Shown one piece after another: positions 31,440 through 42,190 of a stretch of 64,000 nt of DNA; positions within the stretch are counted from its first letter, which is position 1, and the number at the start of each line of letters is the position of its first letter. The position numbers and the translations under genes were made by a program. The DNA lies in assembly GCA_000469685.2 (NCBI GenBank), contig LS997564.1:42736240-42800239 (forward strand). Reading direction: 5' to 3'. Source of the stretch: Haemonchus contortus. Lineage: Eukaryota; Nematoda; Chromadorea; Rhabditida; Trichostrongylidae. The notes beneath the pieces were generated by a model that saw only the letters and a list, made by a program, of their open reading frames with translations, did no database searches and was not told the DNA's origin.

Positions 31440-32820
31440 AGGCTTATGGAGGACATTTCTCATTCTACTCTATGAAACTGAACCTACATGGCGCCATGTT
31501 TCTCGGAAGTCTGGCAACGTAGATGTAGTCGTCTGTTGAGAAAAGTTTCGAGAGAAATAAACTGAAAAACACAGTTTGCTGCAAAAGTAACATCTAAAGT
31601 AACAGTAAGTAACATCTTTTGCACTTGTGGACTGCGCGAATATTTCTACGTTGAGGTTGCACTCGTAACCCAGTTCCACTTTGGCCTTTTTTAGCAGCTT
31701 CTGTTTCACCGCCAAGCACTACTTCTAACCTTCATTATTCCGCAGCTGTTCTCTTCTTGTTATAAAAACGAAAAAGGGTAGGACGTAAAAGGTGATAATT
31801 ATGGATGCCTTAAAGACATCCCCGAATTCAATGCCATGTAAAGCTTCGAGATGGGATGTATAATAATTAATAGGTCAACAAGCAGTCCCAGTTGACACTC
31901 GGTGGGCTGATTGATATCCACTATGACTGCTTGGCAAGCATCCTGTCGTCCGCTAACGATCGTTGAGACAAGTATGAGCACAATGTATGTATTTGACGAC
32001 TTAAGGGAATTGCACGAAGCCAATTGAAGCACTGGTCGTCCAAACTCGATCATGTCATCATCTCCCTCACTCAGTGATCAACCGCTCTGGTGAGCGCGAG
32101 CTACTTATCCACAGATCTCTGATCCACAGATATGGATGCATACTATGTGACACCCTCGATCGTTGCGTTGCTAAGTTCCTCAGGTTCCTGTGCAATACCA
32201 TTTAGTAAACGGCTTAAGATATTTTCGATCCATGAGCTATTGGAAGTAGGACACAACGATATTTGTTAATATAAACTTCTTCTTAGCCACCCCCACCACC
32301 TCTTCGGGTTTCTTGTGGTCGCTTGTCTTGGGATTCCAATCCATTGTCTGCTCTACAGGGTTGTTCTGTTCTTTTTTTTCAGAACCTACAATCGCAGACG
32401 CTGCTTAGCCTTCAAACACACTCCTCACCCTGGTAACTTTCATACTTGGTGAAAAAACGCACGTGATTTGGCTTCTCCACAATTTGGCCCCACCCTCGCA
32501 AATTTAGGTGACATGATTTTTTGCCTCGCGAAAGATCAAACTACTTTCATGGCTTCTCTTAGCGCAGACATGTGCCTACTCTCTCAATGTCTCCGCTAGC
32601 CCCGCCTAGCCAGACTCCTCCATGAAACAAAGTAATGGCCTCCCTTGAAAATGAAGTTCTTCAAACGAGGACGTCCACTTCACTAAATTAACTCGTGACA
32701 GCTATGTATGAGGAAATTGCAAGCACTCAGCGAGTTCGACAATAAAAGAGACGATCGCTCAACGCAATCCTCGATTAATCCTCCTGGGCTTCCAGTAGAG
32801 AGCCTGCTAACAACGGTATT
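31440..32820. other. No recognised gene
   Basis: A minus-strand ORF at 32053-31799 with a hydrophobic stretch (TYIVLILVSTIVSG) is present but has no supporting signal. Nothing else was identified. Confidence 0.3.
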
Positions 32821-32855
32821 CTCAGCCATTCAGCTCCCAAAATTATGGGCGCCTA

Positions 32856-33101
32856 GGTACAATCACGTCTCAAAATTCCTCATTTGCCCGGAGAAAATTC
32901 CTCGCATGTTGCAAACAGGTATCCCTCGCCTACTTCTTTGCAATGAATTTGAAAATTCTAGGCCGAAAATGACAATGGAATCTACATGCATCTTTGCTTA
33001 TGCCATGTGCAACAACAAGGTACAATCACGTCTCAAAATTCCTCATTTGTTCGGAGAAAATTCCTCGCATGTTGCAAACAGGTATCCCTCCTCTACTTCT
33101 T
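32856..33101 (+). repeat. Direct duplication in maT-like copy 2
   Basis: An 83-bp block (GGTACAATCACGTCTCAAAA ... CTACTTCTT) at 32856-32938 recurs at 33019-33101, a 163-bp period. Copy 1 at 21.1 kb has only one such block. Confidence 0.88.
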
Positions 33102-33139
33102 ACCAGCCGCTCTTGAGTTCCGCTCACGAGGGCTCTGAA

Positions 33140-33800
33140 GTGGGATTATTAATCTAACAGTTTCCCTTTCCTAGACAAAGGATCGCAGAAAGGAATCGTG
33201 TGGGTCAGATTCCACAGAGCAGGATGACCATTCCTCGACGCTAGTAAAGTCGGGCACCTGGCGTTGGCACCACTCCTGGATGAGCTCTGTTGGGTGGAGT
33301 CCCGCTCGAAGAACCTCAGGCTCTTATGGAAATAGATACTTCTGAACGTTAGTCTAACAAAACCAACGTCATCTGACAAGTGGCCGTGACTCTCTCGATG
33401 AACATCACTTTGCTGTTCTTATGACGAACTTCCCACAGAAGATAACACTTTCGAAGTTTCTATTGAGAAGGCAATCATTTTATTTGTTGAGGATTGGCCT
33501 TCATCGATAACTAACACTCATCAATATTTTTTGATGAGTCCTGCTCCGTTGCCATCCTTTTGATTGATCACCCAAGTTCACGATGGAATTGCAAACGGAC
33601 CAATTCAGTACTCCTTTTTTTGCAAACTGCTAACCTTTTTACCCATCCCGCCTTTGCCTTTGATTGATTCTGCTTCTTTGCATGGTTTAATAGCTCCTCT
33701 ATTACCATTATTGGAATGACAAGAAATTTCGCTATGCCCTTCGGCCTCTTGCATGCAAATGATTGCAAGTGACATTGAATGAGCCTCCATCATAGGAAAG
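33140..33800 (-). pseudogene. maT-like transposase relic, copy 2
   Basis: Matches the transposase relic at 21250-21960 at scattered blocks: a FFERDSTQQSSSRSGANARC frame corresponding to the QQDSAPAH region, then a block matching GFFEGNEVGPF-side flanks, and FIVKGIAKFL-type 3' flanks. Heavily frameshifted, with no catalytic triad left to assess. Confidence 0.5.
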
Positions 33801-34799
33801 ATACTGAGACCTCACTTCAGCAACTATGAATTTTGCAAGAAAACCTACTTGTGCTACTGATTAATAGCGAGTGATGTGAAACTAGAAAATAATTTGTAAC
33901 CAGGTAGGCTACGCACGCTAATGCACCACATGCCCACAACCGCTTACCTACGACTTGTTAGAAGACCAATATGAACAGTATCTGTTGACTTCCCCGTCCA
34001 TAACTGTTTCCTCACCGCCTCACGTGACATTCACACTCTTCGTCGTGCCTACGTGACCTTCGGGAGGACGCACAAACGGGCATACAAACAGCCACACAAA
34101 GTTACCGCTTTATATGTAGTGACAGTCGAACCGTCCGGCCAACGCCGGGCTTCCCTCCTTCTTATGATAGAGTTGTGATAAACGGCGAGCAGTGTTCTCC
34201 TTCTTTGAAACGGATGATAGTTTTTGGAACACGAAGTCCGATAGTGGAACAATAGGGCATGCAAACGATATTAAAGATACGAAACAACGAATTTAGTGCC
34301 GACGTCTATGCCTTTGATTAGAATCTGTCTGTATCGATCTGTCATTGTTGATGGTAAAAATTATGATCCATTGGAGATTCAACTGGTAGGCATTCAAAGC
34401 CTTGAATGGTACTCACAATTGTTGTCGAGTCATAATAATACCATTATCAAATGTCTTTTTGAATGTGGCTCCTTTTCTCTACGGATACATCATTAAATGA
34501 GAATCCAAGATTGCTAGCGGTCGGACAAGTTTTGCCATGAATGATACCAAAGCAGAGAGAAACCGTGATATTTCATTGAATCACATACTTCGCTGGGTAG
34601 CGGTCGTAAGCAAGAAGTGAACCAGATTTCATAATCGGTTCCTATCTGTGCTTTTACCCTCTTGTCAAATGAAAAATCGAGTAATCAAAGCCAAATCATA
34701 CATAACAAAGGCGCTAGGATTCAGTTGGTGATTGGGTCTTTTTCTCTAAGGCTTCCTCTATCGTAAATGTTCCCATCCTGCTCCCTCTATTCCTACTAA

Positions 34800-35215
34800 C
34801 ATGCTCTCCAAGTACGCGGGATCAGGAGTTATGGATTTTCGCCACCATTAGTGTTCCCACTCTGCCCTGGGTACTATTACCAAATTGAAATTTTCTAGGT
34901 CCACTGAGACAGAAGTCATTATTTTCCACTAAACATCTATTTCACGCAAACTCCGCCCACTGTGGGCGGAGTCCGGTACTCCCACCTACCATAGTGTTCC
35001 CATCCTGCCTTGGATACTCCCACCAAATTTGAACTTTGTGGGTTCACAGGGACAGGAGTTATGATTTTCCGCTGAAACATTTGTTTTGCACAAACCCGCC
35101 CCCTGCGGACGGAGTCCGGTCCTGTTCGCCATATATGTTCCCATCCTGCCGCCGGTGCTCCGACCAAATAGGAACGTCTCAGGTCCACGGGGAAAGGCGT
35201 TATGAATTTCTTTAT
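34800..35215 (-). repeat. Minisatellite inside Helitron-like copy 3
   Basis: About three units of roughly 145 bp, the same unit as at 6040-6640 but reversed. ORFs here translate the repeat and are not genes. Confidence 0.85.
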
Positions 35216-35278
35216 AAACAGACAGATAGGCAGACTGATGGACGGGCAGACAGACGCGAGCGCTTCACATAAAGTAAG

Positions 35279-35494
35279 TGTTGTAGGCTTCTAGCTATCA
35301 CATGTGGTTTACCACAGCCAATCGAAGACAACTTTTGATGCGCCAAATTGTAGGTTTTGATCTGGTATTACTGCAATTTGACCAGGGTATTTGACCAGAC
35401 CAACTGGTATATAAACCCGGCCTTTTCACTAGTTATCTTTGTATCCAGTTCGACTTCTCCAGCAATAAATCTTCTCCGCCTCGACTCCACATCA
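35279..35494 (+). repeat. 5' LTR
   Basis: 216 bp, TGTTGTAGGCTTCTAGCTAT ... CGACTCCACATCA. Contains TATATAAACC (35410), a likely TATA box, and AATAAA (35464), a likely poly(A) signal. The stretch right after it (TGGCAATCAGG, 35497) is where a tRNA primer site is expected. The tRNA was not identified. Confidence 0.95.
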
Positions 35495-35553
35495 ACTGGC
35501 AATCAGGATCGACTACACCGAGCAGCCATCTCCACCAAGCAACGGCGACCACG

Positions 35554-36456
35554 ATGGATGCTGACACTCTACGTGCTATTCTCAGTGCCCAAGCCGCAGC
35601 TCAGGACAAGATGCTACAAGCCGTCATGAAGGAGATGCGAGGCATGTTCTCGTCGATGACGTCCACATCGACGACTGCTCACGCCACATCAGCTGAGTTC
35701 GTCACTAACTCGCTGTCTGCACGGCTGCCCGAGTTCACGCACCACTCGGAAAACGGCTGCACCTTCAACGTCTGGTACAGCCGTTACGAGGACATCATTA
35801 CGCAGGATGGTGCCACTCTCGACGAAGCAGCAAAGGCACGTCTCATTGTATCGAAGCTCGATGCACCTGCCTACGCCCACTTCATCAACCATATTCTTCC
35901 AAGGAAAGCAGCCGAGATCTCACTAGCGGAAACTGTGAAGACGCTGCAGAAACTGTTCGGGCACAATACGTCAGTCTTCGCCCGCCGTTACGCCTACCTG
36001 AAATCCCAATGCAACGGCGAAAGCCTCCGCGACTATACTGGGTTAGTGAATCGACGTCATGAAATGGCAGAGTTCAACGCCATCACGGCCGAGCAAATGA
36101 AGTGCCTCGTCTGGAACTGTGGCTTAGCGGCACTCGAATACGCCGACATTCGTACTCACGCGCTACGCAAGTTGGAGAGTAATCCTGAAACTACACTGAG
36201 GGAGCTCAGCGCTGAAGTTCAGCAACTTCTAGATATTCGACAAGACGCCAAGCTTATGTGCAGCCCACCGTCACAAGCTGCACCCCCATCCGAAATCGAC
36301 GCGGTGGAGGCCAAGAAGAGTCAGAACAAAGAGCCGCCTTCCGCCACGCTTCCGCTGTGGAGGACTCCACTGGGCGAAGGAATGCGACTTCATCGAAAAA
36401 CGCTGTCACGCATGCAACCGTCTCGGACACAAGAAGGGATTTTGCAAGAATTTTAA
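35554..36456 (+). pseudogene. gypsy Gag, with zinc knuckles out of frame
   Basis: A 300-codon frame starts 60 bp after the LTR (MDADTLRAILSAQAAAQDKM). It has a capsid-like core (FNVWYSRYEDII, DAPAYAHFINHILP, LQKLFGHNTSVF). The nucleocapsid region at about 36350-36450 is readable only in another frame: CGGLHWAKEC (first knuckle, lacking its first Cys) and CHACNRLGHKKGFC (a perfect CX2CX4HX4C). A frameshift near 36330-36350 therefore separates capsid from knuckles. Gag would package element RNA in particles. Confidence 0.85.
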
Positions 36457-36486
36457 CAAGAAGAGGACGTCTAACCTGAAGAAAGA

Positions 36487-38300
36487 ATGAAAAAGGGCCA
36501 ACCAAATCGTCATCGCCGCTTCCGCCACCGCCGGGATAGCTCCAATCAGACGCATCTACCGGACAGTCAAGGTCAATGGAGTCTCCACACGCATGCGCCT
36601 AGATACAGGCGCAGACGTCACACTTCTAAGTCACAAGGACTGGATCGCAGTTGGCTGTCCAAAGTTGCTGCCACCGTTATTCAAGCTAAAATCCGCGAAC
36701 AACAAGGAATCAATGTTCGCGGCTACTTCAAGTGCACATTCGCCATTGATGGACGCCACGGAAGTGGAACCTGCCATGTTGCCGACACTACTTCGCTACT
36801 GGGACTCGACTGGATCGCACAGGTCGAGCCGCTCTTCGATCGCCTCATTGGAAGTATTAGGTACAGTGCCATATCCGACTCTACACTGGCCACCATACGG
36901 TCGTCCCTTACCACACGACTCCGGAAACAGTCCCCTGCTCTATTCGCCCCAGGACTGGGGGCTGCAAAAACAAAAGCTTCGCTCAAGCTCAAGCTGGACG
37001 CGACTCCTGTCTTCCGGAAAGCTCGTCCAGTGCCATACGCTGTTCAGCCAAGGATCAGCCAAGAAATCGATCGCCTGGGCCGCGCCGGTGGTCGTCGTTC
37101 AGAAGAAGAATGGATCAATCCGTCTTTGCGCAGACTTTTCTACGGGCCTGAACGACGCACTCGAGCAGCACTAGCACTCGCTTCCGACTCCAGACGATAT
37201 CTTCGCTAAGCTCAACGTAGGAAGGTACTTTTCCCAACTAGACTTGGCTGAAGCGTATTTGCAGATAGAAATATACGAGCAATCGCGACAACTGCTCACA
37301 ATCAACACACACCGCGGCCTATATCGCCTCAATCGCTTACCTTTTGGAGTGAAAGCGTCTCCGGCAATTTTTCAACAGCAAATGGACACTCTGACTGCAG
37401 GATTGGAGGGTACTGCCGCGTACCTCGACGACATCATTGTCACCGGGAAATCTATAGAGGAGCACAACTCTCGCCTAGAGGCAGTTTTTAGGCGAACTCA
37501 GGACTTCGGATTCCACCTTTGCTTGGAGAAGTGCTCACTTTTGCACACCGAAATTCGCTATCTTGGCTCCATAATCGATGCCGAAGGACGACGACCAGAC
37601 CCGAGCAAAATTGAAGCAATCCAGAGGATGCCGATACCCAAAGATGTCAGTCAAGTGAGAGCTTTCCTCGGGTTGGTCAACTTCTACGGAACATTTGTCC
37701 GTGAACTGCACAATCTACGCGCCCCACTGGACGCACTTACCAAGAAGGACGCCGCCTTCACATGGTCACCGGAATGTCAATCCTGCTTTGATTGGATTAA
37801 GAAGACTCTCAAATCCGACCTCCTTCTTGCACACTACGATCCTACTCTGCCGCTTATCGTCGCCGCAGACGCTTCCAATTACGGAATAGGAGTTGTCCTC
37901 TCACAGAGATTCTCCGACGGACACGAAAAAGCTGTCTACCACGCTAGCCGTGCTTTGACGTCAGCACAGAAGAAGTACAGCCAGATCGAGAAGGAAGCCC
38001 TGGCTATCAGTTTTGCAGTCAAAAATTTCACCGCTTCATACATGGATGCCACTTCATGCTGAGACCACAAACCGCTCATCGCCATTTTCGGGACGCGAAA
38101 AGGAGTTCACGTCTCACGGCCAATCGCCTCCAACGGTGGGCTACTAAACCGACGCCCTTTCACGACTAATCGGGCTCGACCCGCCGGAACCAGAAGACCG
38201 AGTTATTGCTTCAGTTGACGCTGATCTCTGCGACGAAGTAATGGGCAGCTGACGTGAGCTACCGGTCTCATTCGGCTCCGTCCAAACGGCCACTACTGCT
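36487..38300 (+). pseudogene. gypsy Pol: protease, reverse transcriptase, RNase H, broken
   Basis: The aspartic protease active site RLDTGADVTLL is at 36596. A frame change follows near 36700. The RT starts with DATPVFRKARPVPYA (36997) and continues VVVVQKKNGSIRLCADFS, after a frameshift at about 37060, to SQLDLAEAYLQIEI (37237), LPFGVKASPAIFQQQMDTL and the catalytic YLDDIIVTG (37418). The RNase H start is VAADASNYGIGVVLS (37860). The frame breaks again near 38060, and stops follow. About four frame changes in all. Confidence 0.88.
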
Positions 38301-38318
38301 GATCATACCCTGACTCAA

Positions 38319-39322
38319 GTGATCGGTTACATACGATCTGGAAAATGGCCAAAAATGAACCGGAACTCACCTTCCTGGCCATACTACAATCGACGAGAAT
38401 CGCTGTCAACTATCGGCTCATGTCTGCTCACGTCAAACCGTCTCGTAATTCCGAAGTCGCTTCAACGTCGAGTTCTACAAGCGCTCCACAAAACTCATCC
38501 AGGTCAAACAAGGATGAAAATGCTGGCTCGTAGCTATGTGTATTGGCCGTCGATGGAAGCATATATAGAGAAGCTCGTCAGAAACTGCGCTACATGCGCA
38601 CAACAGGCCAAAAATCCTGTGAAGACCGAGCTCCAATCCTGGCTGAAGCCACTAGACGGAAACTTCTACCTCGTCATCGTGGATGCATTTTCTAAGTGGC
38701 CCGAGATCATCCAGATGAATTCAATCACTACGTCGGCAACAATCAGGGTTCTGACAAAAGTTTTCGCACAGTTCGGGAATCCACAGACGCTTATCACGGA
38801 AAACGGCACCCAGTTTACTTCAGCAACATTCGTGGATTCCTGCCGCCGTCGAGGAATCAAACATGTTCGATCTCCTCCCTTCCATCCGCAGAGCAATGGG
38901 CAAGCGGAACGCTTCGTAGACACGTTCAGAGAGGATTGGCCAAATTGAAGGGGGAGGAACCAACGACAGAAGCGCTTGAGGCTTTTCTGATGGCCTACCG
39001 GTCGACACCCTGCCCATCCGGACCGAATCATCTGTCGCCTGCTGAAAACTTTCTTGGCCGTCGTATTCGTACTGAACTAGACCTGATGATGCCATCTTCA
39101 GAAGACAGCACAGGGCGTCGTGACACCAAAATGGAGGAACAGTTCAACAGACATCATGGAGCCAAACCACGCCACTTCGACGTGGATGATGCTGTCTTCG
39201 CCAAGGACTATGGTCAAAGGAAAACCACTTGGACACCTGGGATCATCGCTAGACGCCTCGGAAACGTCATGTACCACGTACGCTGCGGAAACTACTATGG
39301 ACAAGACACGCAAACCAGTTGA
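38319..39322 (+). pseudogene. gypsy integrase, catalytically defective
   Basis: The zinc-binding N-terminus is present (VLQALHKTHPGQTRMKM and CATC). In the core, the stretch before PLDGNFYLVIVDAFSKW is missing about 15 residues that normally hold the first catalytic Asp (HIDFAGP-type motif). The second catalytic position reads LITENGTQF, with Glu for Asp. The Glu in HPQSNGQAERFV is intact. A frameshift near 38935 moves the C-terminal part (LSPAENFLGRRIRTELDL, TWTPGIIARRLG) to another frame ending at 39322. Confidence 0.85.
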
Positions 39323-39648
39323 GGCCACGCGACAGTCAGCCAGTAGTCAACCAACTACTCGATGCGTTCGGTACCATTCCATTCTACAAGGAAGCTAATG
39401 GAATCAGAGATCAACCGACGCCGCTGAACGGTACGACCTCAACTCCATGGAATCTGACGACGCCGGATCACGAAGCCGCTCACCGTTAAGTTCCCCCGTC
39501 AACACCGCGACTGCGACGTTCACTATGGACTCGCCACTCGCCACGCCGACTCATGGTAGATCCGAAAAAGAAATCATACTCCTCATCACATGTTCCAATT
39601 TGTTGTTTTGTTGGCTCTACATATGTTCTTTGTAATTGAAAGGGGAGG

Positions 39649-39864
39649 TGTTGTAGGCTTCTAGCTATCACATGTGGTCTACCACAGTCAATTGAAGACT
39701 ACCTTTTAGGCGCCAAATTGTAGGTTTTGATCTGGTATTACTGCAATTTGACCAGGGTATTTGACCAGGCTAACTGGTATATAAACCCGGCCTTTTCACT
39801 AGTTATCTTTGTATCCAGTTCGACTTCTCCAGCAATAAATCTTCTCCGCCTCGACTCCACATCA
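39649..39864 (+). repeat. 3' LTR
   Basis: 216 bp, about 96% identical to the 5' LTR. Most differences cluster in the first 70 bp. Preceded by the purine tract AAAGGGGAGG (39639-39648). Confidence 0.95.
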
Positions 39865-39937
39865 GTAAGGATAAGTGTAATGAACTAATGAATTAGAAGT
39901 TTCTGAACTTCGGTGCCCTTAATTTTGGGACACTTTG

Positions 39938-40188
39938 TAAAAGCTGATCACAGTTGATTGAAGTTATCATTCGCTGCAGGGAATATTGTAATCGCTGAGA
40001 AATTATCATTAGCTGGTTGTCACCATTGTATTGCGGCTTCCACCGTTTGGTTGGATACAAATTCACCGACATGACCGTATTTACTGCCCGAAACAAGAGG
40101 CGAGGGGAGTTTTTGTTGGTTATTTGAAGATATTCGAGTGTTGTTCAACGTCCCGTTCCTTGGTTACCAATCTTTCAAACAGTCTCAC
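39938..40188. other. Short stretch with nothing recognised
   Basis: Between the end of the maT-like element and the possible anchor exon. No signal was seen. Confidence 0.3.
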
Positions 40189-40312
40189 TTTATGTTTTCC
40201 CATCCAAGAAGTATATAGAGAACAGGCAGAGCCGTAATGAAGAGAGCAACGACAACAGCAGAGAAAATCAGGTGGTCAGCAGATCGATTCTTCTGCTCTT
40301 CACTGTCCTTAA
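40189..40312 (-). CDS. Possible membrane-anchor exon of the aminopeptidase
   Basis: The minus-strand frame reads KDSEEQKNRSADHLIFSAVV and VALFITALPVLYILLGWENI, then Lys and a GTGAGAC donor. A short polar, charged start followed by about 22 hydrophobic residues is the type II anchor layout of many M1 aminopeptidases, and it lies upstream on the right strand. The acceptor (ATATAG at 40313-40318) is a guess, and the exon linking it to 28814 was not found. It could belong to another gene. Confidence 0.4.
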
Positions 40313-40652
40313 CTATATATTCGTGAAGAAGTACACAATCAAAGAAATGAGGAACTATACGATGAAGTCGGTAACGTGAAAGAAAAATCAATGGGACCCA
40401 CTGCATCATAGCTTATTTCCGCAAGACTTTCGTCGTTGCGAGCAGTCATTCGTAAGCGCTGCGGATAAATGAACCTCACTCAACCTTTTGGTAATCTCGA
40501 AAATAAGATAGGATTAGGAGTGATTTCCACTGCATGATAATCCCCAATAATGACCGACACATTTTGCGAATTTGATGGGAGGTCTCTACTGAGGCTGGTG
40601 CATACCATTGCGGAATTGCGGAATACGATATTTGTCCCAATCCTTTTTCAGT

Positions 40653-40705
40653 AAAGGCACAGTTCACGGTTATTTCGGAGTATCTAAATAAGGACGATTA
40701 ATAGA
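40653..40705 (-). mobile_element. MITE-K terminal fragment
   Basis: AAAGGCACAGTTCACGGTTA followed by about 30 bp similar to the right end at 13536. A solo end. Confidence 0.5.
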
Positions 40706-40709
40706 ACTG

Positions 40710-42190
40710 ATGTTCCAGAACATCCGTGCAAGGTGACGCGACCGGGGACAGGGCCCACTAAGAACAGTTGCGGTTCATTTCGAGGAATCAATTATAACTT
40801 CTATTTCTCTTCTAGCCTAGGAGCAATGAATTATAAAGATCTCTCCGTGGCCTCTGACTTCGGCACGATTATTCTATTCTCTACGATTACTAATATGTGC
40901 TATTCAAGTTTTCAAAAGCAGCGAAAGGTTTTCTTATAGATAAATAACTATTTGTTGATTTTAGCACGAGGAGATTAGAAAAGCTTGACCAATCCCATCA
41001 CAATTTCTTCAGGTGCGCCATTCGCTCTCCGTACAAGGAGATTTGTTCGAGTGATGGGAAGCGATATTGCCTTCTACAACTGCCTACGTAAAGCAACAGA
41101 AATTCATGATTTTGGTCTTGCCTACTCTATTACTACTTCGCAGCACTCCCTGATCCTCTGGCATTTATGCATTGAATATTTTTTTCAGAGGACTAATTTA
41201 CAATGAATTTACCATACGAGTAAATGAATCCATTAATTATGAGTTTGTTGTTGTCTTGAACTCTCCACGAGGTTTTTAAATAACCTTTATTAGGCTGACG
41301 TTTCGGCGGAATCGCCTTCTTCAGAATCCATTAAGCTTTGCGGCGGAACAAAGAGTGCTCATTTTTGCTTATGAGGCTTCGTATTCCAAAAAAGAATTCT
41401 GATACTCTGCTTTTTTCGTCTTTGTCTGAGTTGGGAACGTGGTGACAGATTGATTGATCTCCCTACTGGGCAGAATCCTTTCAAAAAGGCTGACCATGTG
41501 CTATTCATTCTTATTCTTCGTAACCTTGCTATTTATAGAAATTCACTCATTCACAAATCAAATGGACTAAATTTTCATATTCGGCGAAATCACGGAGTTC
41601 ATCTTGCCAATCATTAGAGCCTTCTTCTCGTGAAACTTTTTCTTAGGGGTTTCCTTATAACCCAAAGAAAACAATCCGTCTAGATGATTTATAAGGCGTC
41701 ATTATTGGAAAGTGAATGAAATTGAAAACGGACGTTGTCGAGAAAAGGCTCCCCAAAATTGTCTTTCCAAACCTTGTCTTTTTTTAACTTGCCTATGCCT
41801 TTGTGCAATTACTGCTGACGTACAATCTGATGATGGGGCCTGATCGTGAGCATTCATCCTCAGTTCGCAAGGGCCTGACTCACGAGAATCTCTTTAACTT
41901 TCGAATGTGACTTAAAGAGTGGTTGCGAACCAGCTTTTTTCACGAAAATAACGAAGCCTACGACTTGTAACGTGCTTCAGGTAGCGCCTCTGACCTTTTC
42001 ATGAATCGTCAGTCGAAAAAATGGCAACTAAAATCATAAAACAAACAGCGAGGACTTTATCTCAATTAAACTGAAACCTTTTCAAGTGATTTTTATTCAA
42101 CAGTGGAGAATTTGTTACCTTTTCTAACGAGCTGAACGTAATGTGTCAGTAAGGGCTATGGATAATAAAAAGTGGTCTTCTGGGGATCCT
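40710..42190. other. No gene recognised apart from the ribozyme-like motif
   Basis: AT-rich intergenic or intron sequence with no coding motif. Possibly remains of the retroelement that carried the motif at 41288-41335. Confidence 0.3.
41288..41335 (-). ncRNA. Hammerhead-ribozyme-like core (Penelope-type)
   Basis: The minus strand from 41324 reads CTGAAGA, stem II GGCG-ATTC-CGCC, GAAA, then CGTC. CUGANGA and GAAA flanking a hairpin are the invariant hammerhead core, and GTC is the usual cleavage triplet. An imperfect six-pair stem I (five pairs, two G-T) can form between GGATT-side and AGCC-side flanks. Such motifs are known in Penelope-like retroelements. No Penelope protein was found nearby. 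Activity is inferred only. Confidence 0.5.

Larger units (their letters stand above)
35279..39864 (+). mobile_element. Ty3/gypsy LTR retrotransposon, 4586 bp, complete but inactivated
   Basis: Two 216-bp LTRs (TG...CA), 5-bp target duplication GTAAG (35274-35278 and 39865-39869), purine tract before the 3' LTR, gag, and pol in the order protease, RT, RNase H, integrase. Frameshifts and stops occur in gag and pol, and the integrase has lost catalytic residues. The LTRs differ at about 9 of 216 positions by eye, so the insertion is not brand new. No envelope gene. It lies five bases inside the 5' end of Helitron-like copy 3. Confidence 0.95.
33900..39871 (-). mobile_element. Helitron-like element, copy 3, split by a gypsy retrotransposon
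   Basis: Read on the minus strand: the start TCCTTAC is at 39871-39865, interrupted there by the LTR element (35279-39864). It continues at 35278 (TTTATGTGAAGCGCTCGCG), with a CTGT-type microsatellite (35220-35260), about three minisatellite units (35215-34800) and a tail. It ends with GTGCATTAGCGTGC at 33926-33913 and 13 nt later CTGG at 33900. Flanks are A and T. Without the retrotransposon it is about 1.38 kb. A second hairpin (CCGGC-GTTG-GCCGG, about 34136-34150) followed by a TATAAAGCGG start-like sequence suggests two fused family members. Confidence 0.7.
32823..39937 (-). mobile_element. maT-like transposon copy 2, split by nested insertions
   Basis: Left terminus at about 32830 (TCCCAAAATTATGGGCGCC). 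Right terminus at 39910-39937 (inverted: CAAAGTGTCCCAAAATTAAG). The inner sequence 33140-33890 is collinear with 22.3-21.3 kb of copy 1. At 33900 the element is broken by a Helitron-like element that itself holds the gypsy retrotransposon. Flanking maT sequence resumes at 39872 (AGTTTCTGAACTTCGG, compare ATTACTGAACTTTGG in copy 1). Confidence 0.72.

Noticed and set aside
31799..32053. Secreted-protein exon on the minus strand
   Set aside because: It has a hydrophobic stretch, but no donor in phase and no neighbouring exon were found.
36487..37209. Separate long gene in the gypsy region
   Set aside because: It is a frame-shifted reading across protease and RT. Catalytic motifs switch frames, so it is one broken pol, not an extra gene.
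39850..39945. A solo transposon end after the 3' LTR
   Set aside because: After removing the LTR element and the Helitron-like element it is better explained as the right end of the maT-like copy that begins at 32823.
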